A DNA stretch of 26,557 bases from a virus: positions 1-26,557 of IMG/VR virus record IMGVR_UViG_3300008262_000671; one strand, written 5' to 3'. The position numbers were made by a program, and so were the translations under genes. The notes under the pieces were generated by a model. It was given only the letters and a program-made list of their open reading frames with translations. It made no database searches and was not told where the DNA came from. This document shows, in pieces, positions 9,801 to 17,255 of the stretch. The first letter of the stretch is position 1, and every line of letters starts with the position of its first letter.

Positions 9801-12475
9801 ACTTTCTTGCCATCAACATACTTAACTGCTGCAGCTTGGATAGGAGCATCTGGGTTTAATACATTCTGTACATCGTTTCCTAAGGTTTCAAAATCAAAGA
9901 CGATGAATCCCTTTTCATCTAAAGCTTTTTGGATAGAAGCTCCGTCGGCATCGTTGTCTAGAAGTAGCTCTACAAAACCATAGAATGGAGGTAGCTTTGG
10001 CTTTGATACCTTAGACATTGGAGACTCGGCATTAAACTTGTAGCCTTGATCGGCTAGGGCAATCTTTGCTTGACGCTCTTTCTCAAGCTGTCCGTAGTTA
10101 GGAAGAGATTTGTCTGGTCTATCTAGAGGCTCTTTATCTCCAGCCTGTGGAAGATTTGTTTCTCCACGAATTACATCAATAGATGTACCAGAACGCCATT
10201 CCTTAGTTTGTGTCTGGTGACCTACATAGTGACCTTCGATAGTTGTGACGCCGTCTACAGTTCCTACAACCTTAGTTACTGTAAAGAATTCTCTTGCTCC
10301 AAATTTATTAAATCTAAATGCAATATCTCCAACTTGAATTTCAGATGCAGGAATGTTTGTAGCGTATACAGGGTTTGAAGGAGCTTCTGGTGAAGTCTTA
10401 GGTGCTTCCCACATATTCTGTCTGCGAATACGCTCTTCGTCATACTTTGCATAATCCTCTAAGAACTGAGCTTCTAGCTCTGCGTTCTTAGGTGCGTAAA
10501 GAGTTCTATCCTTAAATCTAACTTTTCTCTGATTAGGGAATGCATATTCTGAACCATAATCTTCTGCCTTTGGCTGATTTAGTTCTGGAAGATCTCCCTT
10601 TGCTGGAGGAGTTGCTCCACGATATAGATCTGTTGCGTAATTCTCTGACCAAAGCTTGCTTGACTGCTCAACAGAGTTTGGATAATAACCAGTGATTCTG
10701 TACGCAGGAATTTCTTGAGTTTGTCCACCTACATTTACCTTCTTTGTGCCTTCACGCTCAACCTTGGTAATTGTGAAGTGGCCGTCTACAAGAACGTCGC
10801 CAGGCTTTAGCTGGTCTGTAGTTACACCTTTTAGAAGCTTAGGTGCTTGCTGTGCAGGAGTAGAGTCTTTTGTTGGTTCAGGCTTTGGAGCTTCATCTGG
10901 TGTAGAAAGAACTATTTCATCAATACGACTAGTTAATTCATCTAACGCATCCTTGAGAGCCTTCTTTTCTTCTGGCTTTACTTCATCAGAAAGATCTGCC
11001 TCATCAATTGCATCTTGAATCTTGCGACGCTCTGCTACAAGCTCTTTAAGAACCTTCTTCTTATCTCCAGAAAGATCTGTAGGCTTTTCCTTTTCAGACT
11101 TTTCTTTTTCTTCCTTTTCAGCTTCCTCTATAAGCTTGTCTTCACGTTCTCTCTTTTTCTTTGCACGAATTTCTTTGAGCTTGCGTTGTCTTTCAGCTTC
11201 AGCTACTTCTTCTTCTGTAGGAAGAACTTCTTCAGCAGCAGGAGCTGGCTCTTCCTGAGGTGTTTCTTCAGGTGCAGTAACAACTACCTCTTGCTCTGGT
11301 TCTTCTGGCTTGTCTGGAAGGTTCTTAATAAATTCCCAACCAAGCTCAGCGTTAACTGCACGGCTAATATCTTCTAGCTCTTCTGTTGTCATACTATCTA
11401 GATCGAAGAGCATAGCCTTAACAGCTCTGCGCTCTGCAAAGTCTAAGTCAAAAGATCCAGGACCAAAGTTAGAGTCGATAATCTTAATGAGCATCTGTTG
11501 ACGATGCTTCTTTTCTTTCTTTAGAGCTTTTCTCTCTGCTCTTGTAAGTTTTCTTCTTTGTTGAACTCTGTCAATAAAGTCATCAACAGTAGGTGCAGGT
11601 TTTTCTTCGTCCAGTACGCTATCGATAATTACTTCATCAACTAAATCTGAGTCATCATCGTCAGCGACTTCTTCTCCACCAAGGTTTTCAGGGCGAGTAA
11701 ATTCATAGTCGTTCCACCACTCTCCACCGTACTTTTGTACAGGAGTAGGTAGCTTATCTACAATCTCTCCAGTTTTAATGTTTACCCATGAACCATCTTC
11801 TTGTTTAATCCAAACTTGTTTTCTACCCTTAAGATCTTTACTGATAGCTCTAGTTCCAGCAGGTAGTAAATCAATTTCATCTGGCACGCCAGCAATTTGA
11901 TCTCGTATTACTCGTGGGGTTGGTTCTGGAGTAGGGGTTTCTTCTTCAGTCTCTGCCTTTGGCTTATCGACTCCTTCAGGAGCCTCGGTCTGTATTACTA
12001 CCTGCTGACTTGTAGGAGTCTCGTCGCCAGGTATACCTAGTGGATCACGAGTGAATAGTGTTTGGTCAACTTCAGTACCGTCATCATTTAACCAATCTTT
12101 TCTGGTCTTCCATTTACCAGTTTTTGGATAATACGGATTACCATCTGTATATTCAACTGTCCAAATAGATGGTTGATCTTTATCGTCAAATTTTCTTTCT
12201 GATACAGAAGTTACTATTCTCCAGCCAACGCCAGGAATATAAACTTCATCACCAGGCTTAAGATCCTGTGGACGCTTTTTGATGTACTTAGGAGCTTCTT
12301 CAAACTCATCAGGTTCAACACCTAACTTATCCATCATTTCTCTAACGATGTCTTCTCGTTCATTGATGTTTGTAGGAGTGCCGTCTTCTTTAAAACCTAA
12401 AGAATCAAAGAACTCTCGTTCTTCTTTAGTCAACATGCTGCGTGGGATTCTTTGACCACTAAGATCATTCTCCAT
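3830..12475 (-). CDS. Giant polyvalent protein: exonuclease + SF1 helicase + ArdC + two zincins
   Basis: 2,881 residues from the ATG at 12475, but the same frame is open without ATG/GTG/TTG back to 13024 and codes plausibly there, so this is probably the C-terminal part of a larger product. Domains: KPGD-type beta modules near 70, 555, 712, 1197 and 1375; K/E-rich helical stretch 270-555; DEDDh (DnaQ-like) exonuclease with DFET at D861/E863, D969 and H1063/D1068; UvrD/PcrA-type helicase with Walker A GTGKT (K1680), DEAQD at D1895/E1896, GDSNQAIYAFRG, AHKSKGKEWD near 2226 and AATRAKKA near 2270; ArdC N-terminal ssDNA-binding domain about 2335-2470; zincin HELGH at H2526-H2530; Gly/Glu/Pro linker with two near-copies of GQTGEQIAEQAP; and a second zincin HEIAH at H2823-H2827. 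This matches the polyvalent-protein class of phages and conjugative elements, thought to be delivered with the DNA to resist restriction. Catalytic residues look intact. Confidence 0.85.
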   Translation of the reverse strand: MENDLSGQRIPRSMLTKEEREFFDSLGFKEDGTPTNINEREDIVREMMDKLGVEPDEFEEAPKYIKKRPQDLKPGDEVYIPGVGWRIVTSVSERKFDDKDQPSIWTVEYTDGNPYYPKTGKWKTRKDWLNDDGTEVDQTLFTRDPLGIPGDETPTSQQVVIQTEAPEGVDKPKAETEEETPTPEPTPRVIRDQIAGVPDEIDLLPAGTRAISKDLKGRKQVWIKQEDGSWVNIKTGEIVDKLPTPVQKYGGEWWNDYEFTRPENLGGEEVADDDDSDLVDEVIIDSVLDEEKPAPTVDDFIDRVQQRRKLTRAERKALKKEKKHRQQMLIKIIDSNFGPGSFDLDFAERRAVKAMLFDLDSMTTEELEDISRAVNAELGWEFIKNLPDKPEEPEQEVVVTAPEETPQEEPAPAAEEVLPTEEEVAEAERQRKLKEIRAKKKREREDKLIEEAEKEEKEKSEKEKPTDLSGDKKKVLKELVAERRKIQDAIDEADLSDEVKPEEKKALKDALDELTSRIDEIVLSTPDEAPKPEPTKDSTPAQQAPKLLKGVTTDQLKPGDVLVDGHFTITKVEREGTKKVNVGGQTQEIPAYRITGYYPNSVEQSSKLWSENYATDLYRGATPPAKGDLPELNQPKAEDYGSEYAFPNQRKVRFKDRTLYAPKNAELEAQFLEDYAKYDEERIRRQNMWEAPKTSPEAPSNPVYATNIPASEIQVGDIAFRFNKFGAREFFTVTKVVGTVDGVTTIEGHYVGHQTQTKEWRSGTSIDVIRGETNLPQAGDKEPLDRPDKSLPNYGQLEKERQAKIALADQGYKFNAESPMSKVSKPKLPPFYGFVELLLDNDADGASIQKALDEKGFIVFDFETLGNDVQNVLNPDAPIQAAAVKYVDGKKVDELNIYINPGQPLGSYYYETDESGNRVLKANRMLDAEGNPITDEWLATQPDLKEQLQKLVDFFGDKPILVGQNVDFDINVLQRWAQKLDIDFKLTSAVDTLGIAKILQNIERSTVEFPENPKEGDQAFSSAGNPWTWTLDKNGKGRWAAPSNALNQLAKRLGIEVNSSGFHNALFDVEVTEKVLRKLLENVKAGDLPIGGTVAYANEFKKWMESLASQKQVKTKREADKIASDIVDGKSEGTDLDSIIEDIKSVEEENVTIVDGEESADEPKVYISPLYNDTINEDWVKDPENTDFIPNPRVKDLKIGDFIFGSVGELLEVIKFEDDEARPSDFVRVIRVNLNNGQTLSERQTPREDGGTGWFLNKKLEGGAYRRKDNADKSNAQIETETIEAIEDVEPVLIPEEKPVKGEEVTPEQAETVVNDAIDVITTSKPDSSIEEAVKGLNVDETVKEQVIAEPEAPASDLIVGGSPFHISADGVTPVKPGDKVIHAKTKRVGFVSVLLDKYNKKYTNYVKVRYEDTGEREPVASKNLSIIYSAPEAGSISKPVVDDKSVAEIAQKIRDLRTDSSVEYELTPEELAQKIADAQLAREAQSKEVNFVKTSENVVNKLKENLPVVGGTLNSVPSLKTGELFDVNFAFDKPTVKELEKSSKELNIDSEDDLIVFRAGKDGKFLRNQPIATIKPDGSIIWKREEDKTQFSLDVQKVLQSFENPVTNISAMIVVQEPEDNEGTDEDNYGNGTLLGESESSFDYNNISKFPPTKEQRSIVDAIMTGKDVVVQALAGTGKTSTLVLAAKRILAERPKSNLLYIVFNKETAEEAQGRMPENVDSRTMDNIVYSMLPSDYKDRNKLNDKPKIGERSLIDFTDNVNLFDYYKFEPITVMIRGTETTLGRNELVQELREVINRFAISGDETLTEKHFKKPAPFFDTVPKVLLDYAQRMWTDVSTTEGWDPTSKKLSRIDYSDMLKAWALTNPQFADGLNSGSTSTKPFKGRKNDLFFFDEAQDMNPVIVKLLANQKGIQRVYVGDSNQAIYAFRGAVDELNNIRDAVELYLTQTFRFGDILAGIGNRFLTTLGSKKKIVGKPGEDDGEIVDNMQDPDAIIARTNGGVIDAVFDMLAKGKNPGLNLETYYKALSYARSAQWLMAANKGTPAYKKPKIHEDLAGFNNWNEVLKAVQDGKSVGGAMYMVRLLRDRRMSVKDLVDKLNSITPIRGTGFRTDEYVPLGMDAVKVGTTGKLGKGKLNSGYLGDLTYTVKDGFIEFENAKSYQDFLLKEVTYVDREYTKKDGTLGTYKVPAVAFQKGQEEEMLTLINDVRRWVQNYAPRIPIDSEVITAHKSKGKEWDRVLLWDDFKEPEINDEGEMELPSPEERRISYVAATRAKKAIDIGDSLKWVYDVTSEEDEKAELTEVEKLLGMTVNPDPDPVTPEEIGTEVVKARKITDQKTLEVANRLIDLMKQGVVPWTKGWSGGGFLPTNAKSNKAYQGTNTLALWAAMHLNDWTDPRFLTFNQGKALGGYVRKGETGTKILKPNVVTKEVKQPDGSIKKEGYIYFTEISVFNVSQFEKLDLPPLVKKDPVPVLDIETKILESYKDHPEIIYRPQDGAFYRPSEDKIYLPLREQFDTSQTFIETLFHELGHSTGHISRLGKEGKRKDLQDNYGDHRASRGEEELIAEITVALIAAEFGVEIDWGNTASYAQGWLKPLQDDPGMIIVAAKQAQDAVNWMLGIKPGDNDNQETPQAGEGVGSEGQTGEQIAEQAPTTPEVTPEPNVGEQGQTGEEIASKAPKNKNTSVESTKITIDGEEYDLWDDITYDRTSDEGSSNAPLEQAHGIFASRILDGQELIKDRNEIGKYISDTLKKYGYGNKLFYLAGGSVADEMLGQDPRKGGSGVEAGVGLANSAAFADGDPLKGVEFPVVLVRKRGISKIALLHEIAHLMEAGWKSNTGGGHNNNWHQTFLTLLRQEGFQKEANLLGLAIGEMKGETGVINP

Positions 12476-12974
12476 AACTGCTTTGAGAAGACCTTTAAGA
12501 AATTCAGGTGAAAGATTTGGTGTTTTTGGTGCAACTACTTCTTCTTCAGGTTTAGGAGTTTCTGTTTCTGCAGCTGGTGCGTCAAAGTCAATTGGCTCTT
12601 GGGCAGGAGACTTTGCAGTTGCAGGACGAGGTTGTAGGTCTATACCAAAACGATCACGAAGTTCACGAGCAAAAGCCTTAAACTCTTCATCAGTCTGTGT
12701 AGCAGATTCTGAGTTAACTGGAAGAGTTTTTCCATCTCTTTCAATGGTGCCAGTCCACTCGAAACCATTCTCATCAAGGAAGTCAGCAATTTCCTTATCC
12801 TTGAAAGCTCCACCAGCACCAGCACGAAGAAGAGTGCGGTTGCCTGAACGCTTGTAAGTAACTGCCTTTTTAGGTTTTACTTCTTCTTCTTTTGTATCTG
12901 GCTCTACTTCTGGTTCTTCGGAAACTGGAGGCTTTATTTTTGCTTTTGCTTTTCCAGCCTTCTTATTAATCTTT

Positions 12975-13024
12975 TCAATAATTGCATCTGTATGCTTCTG
13001 CTGAAACAGGGGCTCCTGATGTCT
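12975..13024 (-). other. Frame junction between the two halves of the polyvalent gene
   Basis: The 749-aa frame ends at a TGA at 12975, while the downstream frame is open from a TAG at 13025-13027. Only within this ~50-base overlap can ribosomes pass from one to the other, by a +1 shift. Skipping one base after GCA would read PVSAEATDAIIEKINKK, which continues smoothly. An AGGAG lies at 13013-13017, just upstream of CCCCTGTTT, reminiscent of the Shine-Dalgarno-like stimulator of the RF2 +1 frameshift. No shift codon there re-pairs well, so a one-base insertion is an equal or better explanation. Confidence 0.6.
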
Positions 13025-15224
13025 CTAAGTTAGGATCAGATATATCAAGTTCGCCAAACCCTGGTCCTTGAGGTCCAGTTCCTCTAATTGCATCCTCTAA
13101 CTTAGAAGTTAAATCTTTTGTTGTATTATCGTTTGCAAGATTTACAGGGTTATAGAAAGGATATTCTGACTCAACTGCTTTAGGGATTAAATTTTCTGCA
13201 GGATCAACAGGGTTTGGATCTAACTTATAGAGTCCTTCAGGTGTATCCAAATCTGCGTTCTTTGGTAAGAATGGTCGATAGTCGCCATCTTTTTTGTATC
13301 CTGCTAATTCTTCTTCTGAAAGACTTTTAAGTAGAGGAGGTACATACCTTTCTTCACCTTCATCAACAATTTCTGCAATAGGTTCTTCTTCAGAAATTGG
13401 TTTTTTAGATTTAGATTTCTTTGTTTCAGGCTTTAGAATTTCGTCTTCAATAATCTTGTCTGAAGGTGAAGGTTCAATCTCTCCATCTTCAACTGGAGCT
13501 TCTTCAATTACAGGCTCTTTATCTCCTCTAGATTCAAGGAGAGCCTTCTCGTTATTATTATTTCCAGCAACCTTATCATAAGCCTGTGCGAGAGCCATCT
13601 CAGCATCTCCACCCTGCTCACGAATTGCTGCAGCAATAGCTTCTGCTGGGACATCTTGCTCACGACCATCTGTAAAACTTATTGGTGCATATCCTGTTGC
13701 TTTTTCTGTATCGCTAACAGGTTCTACTGCTGTAAGAAGGGCATCTTCTAGCTCTTCTGGCATTTGATCGTTTGCAATTGTTACAGGGTCATCAAAATCA
13801 AACTCTGGAGTGTATTCTTCGTTTGGATTAAATTCATATGCTCTATCTGGAACTTCGTATGGGAATGACGAAGCTTCCTTTTTCTTCTTCTTATCAGCTT
13901 TCTTTTTTGTTGGCTTAAAGATGTCGTCTGCTTGGTCAAGAAGTGGGACATTGTCATCTGCTGTCTGAGGCTCAGGGCGTGTGTACTCACGACCTTCATC
14001 TTCATCAAGATTAGGTTCGTCACGAAGGATTTCGTTGTTAACATCTTTCCAAGACTGAGCAAATGCAAGAGGTGTATTCTTTCCACGACGATAAACTCCG
14101 TAGACTGGCTCTTCAATATCCCAGAACTGCTTACCAGAATCTGGATCTACTTCACCTTTTTTAAGAAGTTTTGGTTCTGGCTTGTCTAGCTCTGCAGCTC
14201 TCTTTTGCCCATCAGAGATGGCAGTCTGTGCAGCCTTAGGATTATCAAACTTAACGATGTCATATTTATCGTCTGTATATTTATTACCCTCATCTTTGCG
14301 ATAAATACTTGGGGCATCTGAAATAACAATGCTGCTTTCTGGAAGCACCTGAGCTCCGTTAGGAACTTCTGCTTCTACTGAAGAGTAACCATCAACTGAG
14401 TCCTTGCTTTTAATAAAAGCTTCAAGACCTTCACCAAGCTTTGTAGGTACTGTTGCAACTTTGCCTTTACCCATTTCAATGTCGACAAGGTTGGGATCAA
14501 ACATGTTCTGGTTGAGTAGCTCTCCAGAAAGGCTTCTTGTTGACCCATCATTTCTCTTTACATAGACACGGAAACCATCTGTAGCTCTTTTACCTAAAGA
14601 TCTTCCCATATTGATCCAGCGCTCAAAGCGGTCTGAAAGCTGCACGGCTTCACGAGCACGACGAGCTGCTGCTGAGTTCTTACCAGCAAAAGGATTTGCA
14701 GCAGCTAGAAGAACTTCAACTGGAACTTGTCCCTGAGGAAGGTTCTCTAGGCGAATCATTGAATACTTATGTTCTGGAGAATCAATAGGAGAAAACATTG
14801 CAGATGCCAAAAGGCTCTTTACTGTTTCATCCTTAATGCGTGGATCATCTAATACCCAACGCATCTGGGCCTCTGCAAGAGCAGATGCTGTCATCGAGTT
14901 CATACGAGTAGATCTTGGGTGTGATGTTGGGAGCAAGTCTGTGTTAAATGCTTCTAAACCAACAACCTTGTTGTACTTAGCAAGTGAGATGTAATTAGAA
15001 AGCTCTGTAAGTGCTTGATGCTTACGGATTGAGAAAGGTAGCCCTCTAGTCTTTTGTAGAGAGCGAGCAAGAACCTTGTATGCAGATCGACGATTTACTC
15101 TACGGCTTGTTGTAGAGAATTCATTTGCTTTTTCAATTAAAAGATTTGCTTCTTGACGAATGAAGCGTGCTTGTTCACGACTGCTATATGCTCTGTAAGA
15201 GCTTACAATAATCTTATTCTGCAT
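12975..15224 (-). CDS. N-terminal part of the giant polyvalent protein, 749 aa
   Basis: The ATG at 15224 overlaps the last 11 bases of the 385-aa gene. Residues 1-90 are basic and helical. Around residue 95 is DLLPTSHPRSTRMNSMTAS, nearly repeated in the neighbouring 385-aa protein. Residues about 130-260 (AAARRAREAVQLSDRFERW, then RVYVKRNDGS) resemble a module I associate with actinophage head-operon proteins. About 400-740 is long, acidic and low-complexity with K-rich patches, so probably a disordered linker. The frame ends with AEAYRCNY-stop where the +1 frame begins, and the amino-acid style changes abruptly only in those last residues. Probably the start of the ~3,800-residue polyvalent product; a separate structural protein is the alternative. 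Confidence 0.7.
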   Translation of the reverse strand: MQNKIIVSSYRAYSSREQARFIRQEANLLIEKANEFSTTSRRVNRRSAYKVLARSLQKTRGLPFSIRKHQALTELSNYISLAKYNKVVGLEAFNTDLLPTSHPRSTRMNSMTASALAEAQMRWVLDDPRIKDETVKSLLASAMFSPIDSPEHKYSMIRLENLPQGQVPVEVLLAAANPFAGKNSAAARRAREAVQLSDRFERWINMGRSLGKRATDGFRVYVKRNDGSTRSLSGELLNQNMFDPNLVDIEMGKGKVATVPTKLGEGLEAFIKSKDSVDGYSSVEAEVPNGAQVLPESSIVISDAPSIYRKDEGNKYTDDKYDIVKFDNPKAAQTAISDGQKRAAELDKPEPKLLKKGEVDPDSGKQFWDIEEPVYGVYRRGKNTPLAFAQSWKDVNNEILRDEPNLDEDEGREYTRPEPQTADDNVPLLDQADDIFKPTKKKADKKKKKEASSFPYEVPDRAYEFNPNEEYTPEFDFDDPVTIANDQMPEELEDALLTAVEPVSDTEKATGYAPISFTDGREQDVPAEAIAAAIREQGGDAEMALAQAYDKVAGNNNNEKALLESRGDKEPVIEEAPVEDGEIEPSPSDKIIEDEILKPETKKSKSKKPISEEEPIAEIVDEGEERYVPPLLKSLSEEELAGYKKDGDYRPFLPKNADLDTPEGLYKLDPNPVDPAENLIPKAVESEYPFYNPVNLANDNTTKDLTSKLEDAIRGTGPQGPGFGELDISDPNLETSGAPVSAEAYRCNY

Positions 15225-16371
15225 CTTCTTCTACCTTTTTTGGAAGAAGGTCTGCGTCTAGGCTCTCGTAGCCAAGAGATGCAAGTAATGATGCTCTTTT
15301 AAATGGACTGTCTCCATTTCTAACTCCACGAAGCCAAGCAGCACGAACTGCATGCTCTGCTTCATAACCAAAACCTGAATACTCTGCCATAGCAAGGATC
15401 GCCTCTTCTGGGGATGAGTAATCCTCTTCAGTTAAAAGGTCAATATTTAATTCTTGCTCATATTTCCACTCACTAGCAAGCTTTGCTAGTTCTTGTGGTG
15501 ATTGGATTTCGTTTCCGAGCTTTTCACCTTCAAGAACTCCGACATCAACGACGCCATCTGGAATAACCGCGAAACGACACTTACCCTCGTCTTCGACTTC
15601 CATGTCGATGATTCTGCATTGGCCATTGCCCATGTATAGAACACATGAAGAGCACTTGACTCCGATTCCCTTGACATCATTTTCTGCTGGTGGTGTGTAT
15701 CCTGCCCAGATTCCTGTGGCATCTTCATTGAACTTTCCATATTTGTCTGCAATCTCGATTAGCGCTTCTGCTAAATCGCTCTCTTCAGGAACCAAACCTG
15801 CTGAAGCTGCAATCGAGTTTGATTTCTTTGTTGAACGTGGGTGACCAGAAGGCAGTAGATCATTATCTGTTGTGTAGGCAGAGTTTGATGGCTTTCCAGA
15901 CTTCAACAATCTTAAAAATGCATTTACACGACCCATAGCCCACTGATTGCGTGTCATACCTGGACGATGTGAGACGCTGTAAGCACCTGCACCTCTGCGA
16001 TAGACAGCTTTAAGCATTCCGAGGGTTGCACGACGACCCTTACCTGCTTTTTCGTTATGAGTTTCAACTTTATTTTTTAAAGACTTCTCTACTGCTGCAG
16101 AAAACTTAACTTTACGAGTTCCTGATGCAGATCCCTTTTTGTTTTTGCTAGAACCTTTAATCTGATCCTTCTTAGGAGCAGGAGTTTGAGAAATTGTTCT
16201 CTTTTTCTTTGCTGCAAACTCTGAATCATCTGAAGCGTCAACAGGTACACAGTTAGGAACCATTTTTCCGTCTTCGCCTTTCTTCATACCAACTTGCTTG
16301 TAGCCTTCCCAGCAAGGATCTCCAGCAGAGACAAGTGAAGTAACTACATTGTCGATTGGCTTATCAGACAT
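15214..16371 (-). CDS. Conserved head-associated protein with HPRST motif and Cys cluster, 385 aa
   Basis: The start overlaps the portal stop (TAATG). Residues about 18-42 hold the PCWEGYKQVGMKKG...PNCVP motif frequent in phage virion operons. About 55-100 is Lys/Ser-rich. About 115-175 holds the RRGAGAYSVSHRPGMTRNQW segment followed by DLLPSGHPRSTKKSNSIAAS. About 235-265 has CSSC, then GQCRIIDMEVEDEGKCRFAVIP, a four-Cys cluster that could bind a metal or iron-sulfur centre. The C-terminal part is acidic and helical, ending DLLPKKVEEDAE. A structural or DNA-contacting role is inferred from position directly after portal and from the basic N-terminal half. No enzymatic motif seen. Confidence 0.6.
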   Translation of the reverse strand: MSDKPIDNVVTSLVSAGDPCWEGYKQVGMKKGEDGKMVPNCVPVDASDDSEFAAKKKRTISQTPAPKKDQIKGSSKNKKGSASGTRKVKFSAAVEKSLKNKVETHNEKAGKGRRATLGMLKAVYRRGAGAYSVSHRPGMTRNQWAMGRVNAFLRLLKSGKPSNSAYTTDNDLLPSGHPRSTKKSNSIAASAGLVPEESDLAEALIEIADKYGKFNEDATGIWAGYTPPAENDVKGIGVKCSSCVLYMGNGQCRIIDMEVEDEGKCRFAVIPDGVVDVGVLEGEKLGNEIQSPQELAKLASEWKYEQELNIDLLTEEDYSSPEEAILAMAEYSGFGYEAEHAVRAAWLRGVRNGDSPFKRASLLASLGYESLDADLLPKKVEEDAE

Positions 16372-17255
16372 TACTGCTCTTGCCCTTCTGCGGGAGCCTC
16401 TGTAGCAATTCCTGCAGCTTCTGCACCTTCACTTGCTGCATCTAGTGCTGCTTGTAGCTCAGGTGGGATAGGTGCAACTGAAGACTGCTGTTGCTGAGAA
16501 CGAACAGTGTTAATAACTTCTGGAGCAACTGCTGAAAGCATTGCTTCTGTAAATTCTGGAGTAAATACACCACGCTCTTGTAGGAGTCTGATTGAAAGTT
16601 CCTTTGGAGTTGGTGCATCTGCATCTGAGAAGCCGTGAGCACGACGCCATGTGTTTGCAGAGACTGCCATACGGTCAAATCCTGCGTCAGCATCTGTTGC
16701 ACGGTCATTACGAGTTGCAATTGCTGATGGGTCATACCAAACGACGATGCGATTTACTTGTGTCTCTTCAAAACCATTTGCGATGAGGTATGGGCGAAGA
16801 TAAACAACTGTTAGAGCATCTGCAATGAGCAACATAAGTGGCTCGATGTGCGCCTTGTAAAGTGATTCATCAATCTGCATTGCATTTGAGTACTTAACAT
16901 TTGCAAGACCTGTTACAACATCCTTTGGAACATCAAGTCCCTGAAGGATGCGCTCTAGAACACGATCTGAACGCTCAGCAAGTGCTGGGTCAAATGAACG
17001 CTCGAACTTAAACTGCTTAATCTTGTCGCCAAGTTCTGCAGGACCACGAATAATAAGTGGGACAACTGCTGATGCGGACTCTTCGTCACGAATCGGAGTT
17101 GTCATCGCATCCATTAGTTGCTCTTCGAACTCATCTTCTGCTTCTTCAGCAGTAAAGTTTGGACCAATGCCATCTTCTGAGTCGTAAGGGAAATCTCCAT
17201 CGCCTTGTGAAGCAACAGAAAGTCCGTCTGGCAAGTAGAGAGCGTGCAGTTGCAC
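16371..17255 (-). CDS. Portal protein, C-terminal part (frame-shifted from N-terminal part)
   Basis: This frame can start at a GTG at 17255, but it looks like the continuation of the portal frame. Its beginning (ALYLPDGLSVAS) is a typical portal segment, followed by an acidic insertion, GPAELGDKIKQFKFERSFDP, DRVLERILQGLDVPKDVVTG and a C-terminal Q/P/A-rich tail. These are features of the phage portal family, the dodecameric ring at the head vertex through which DNA is packaged and ejected. The stop overlaps the start of the 385-aa gene. Separate translation from the GTG is possible, since it overlaps the upstream frame, but a lone portal half would not assemble. See the N-terminal entry for the break. 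Confidence 0.7.
   Translation of the reverse strand: MQLHALYLPDGLSVASQGDGDFPYDSEDGIGPNFTAEEAEDEFEEQLMDAMTTPIRDEESASAVVPLIIRGPAELGDKIKQFKFERSFDPALAERSDRVLERILQGLDVPKDVVTGLANVKYSNAMQIDESLYKAHIEPLMLLIADALTVVYLRPYLIANGFEETQVNRIVVWYDPSAIATRNDRATDADAGFDRMAVSANTWRRAHGFSDADAPTPKELSIRLLQERGVFTPEFTEAMLSAVAPEVINTVRSQQQQSSVAPIPPELQAALDAASEGAEAAGIATEAPAEGQEQ

Noticed and set aside
11015-11377. 120-aa Phe-rich rightward frame
   Set aside because: Antisense of the K/E-rich stretch of the polyvalent protein, which automatically gives Phe/Ser/Leu codons.
12483-12857. 124-aa rightward frame opposite the polyvalent gene
   Set aside because: Ser/Arg-rich shadow of the open leftward frame between 12476 and 13024, which codes far more plausibly.
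12990-13020. Canonical -1 slippery heptamer at the polyvalent junction
   Set aside because: The needed shift is +1, and no X-XXY-YYZ heptamer in the right phase is present.
16442-16735. 97-aa Gln/Leu-rich leftward frame
   Set aside because: Shadow of the portal C-terminal part.
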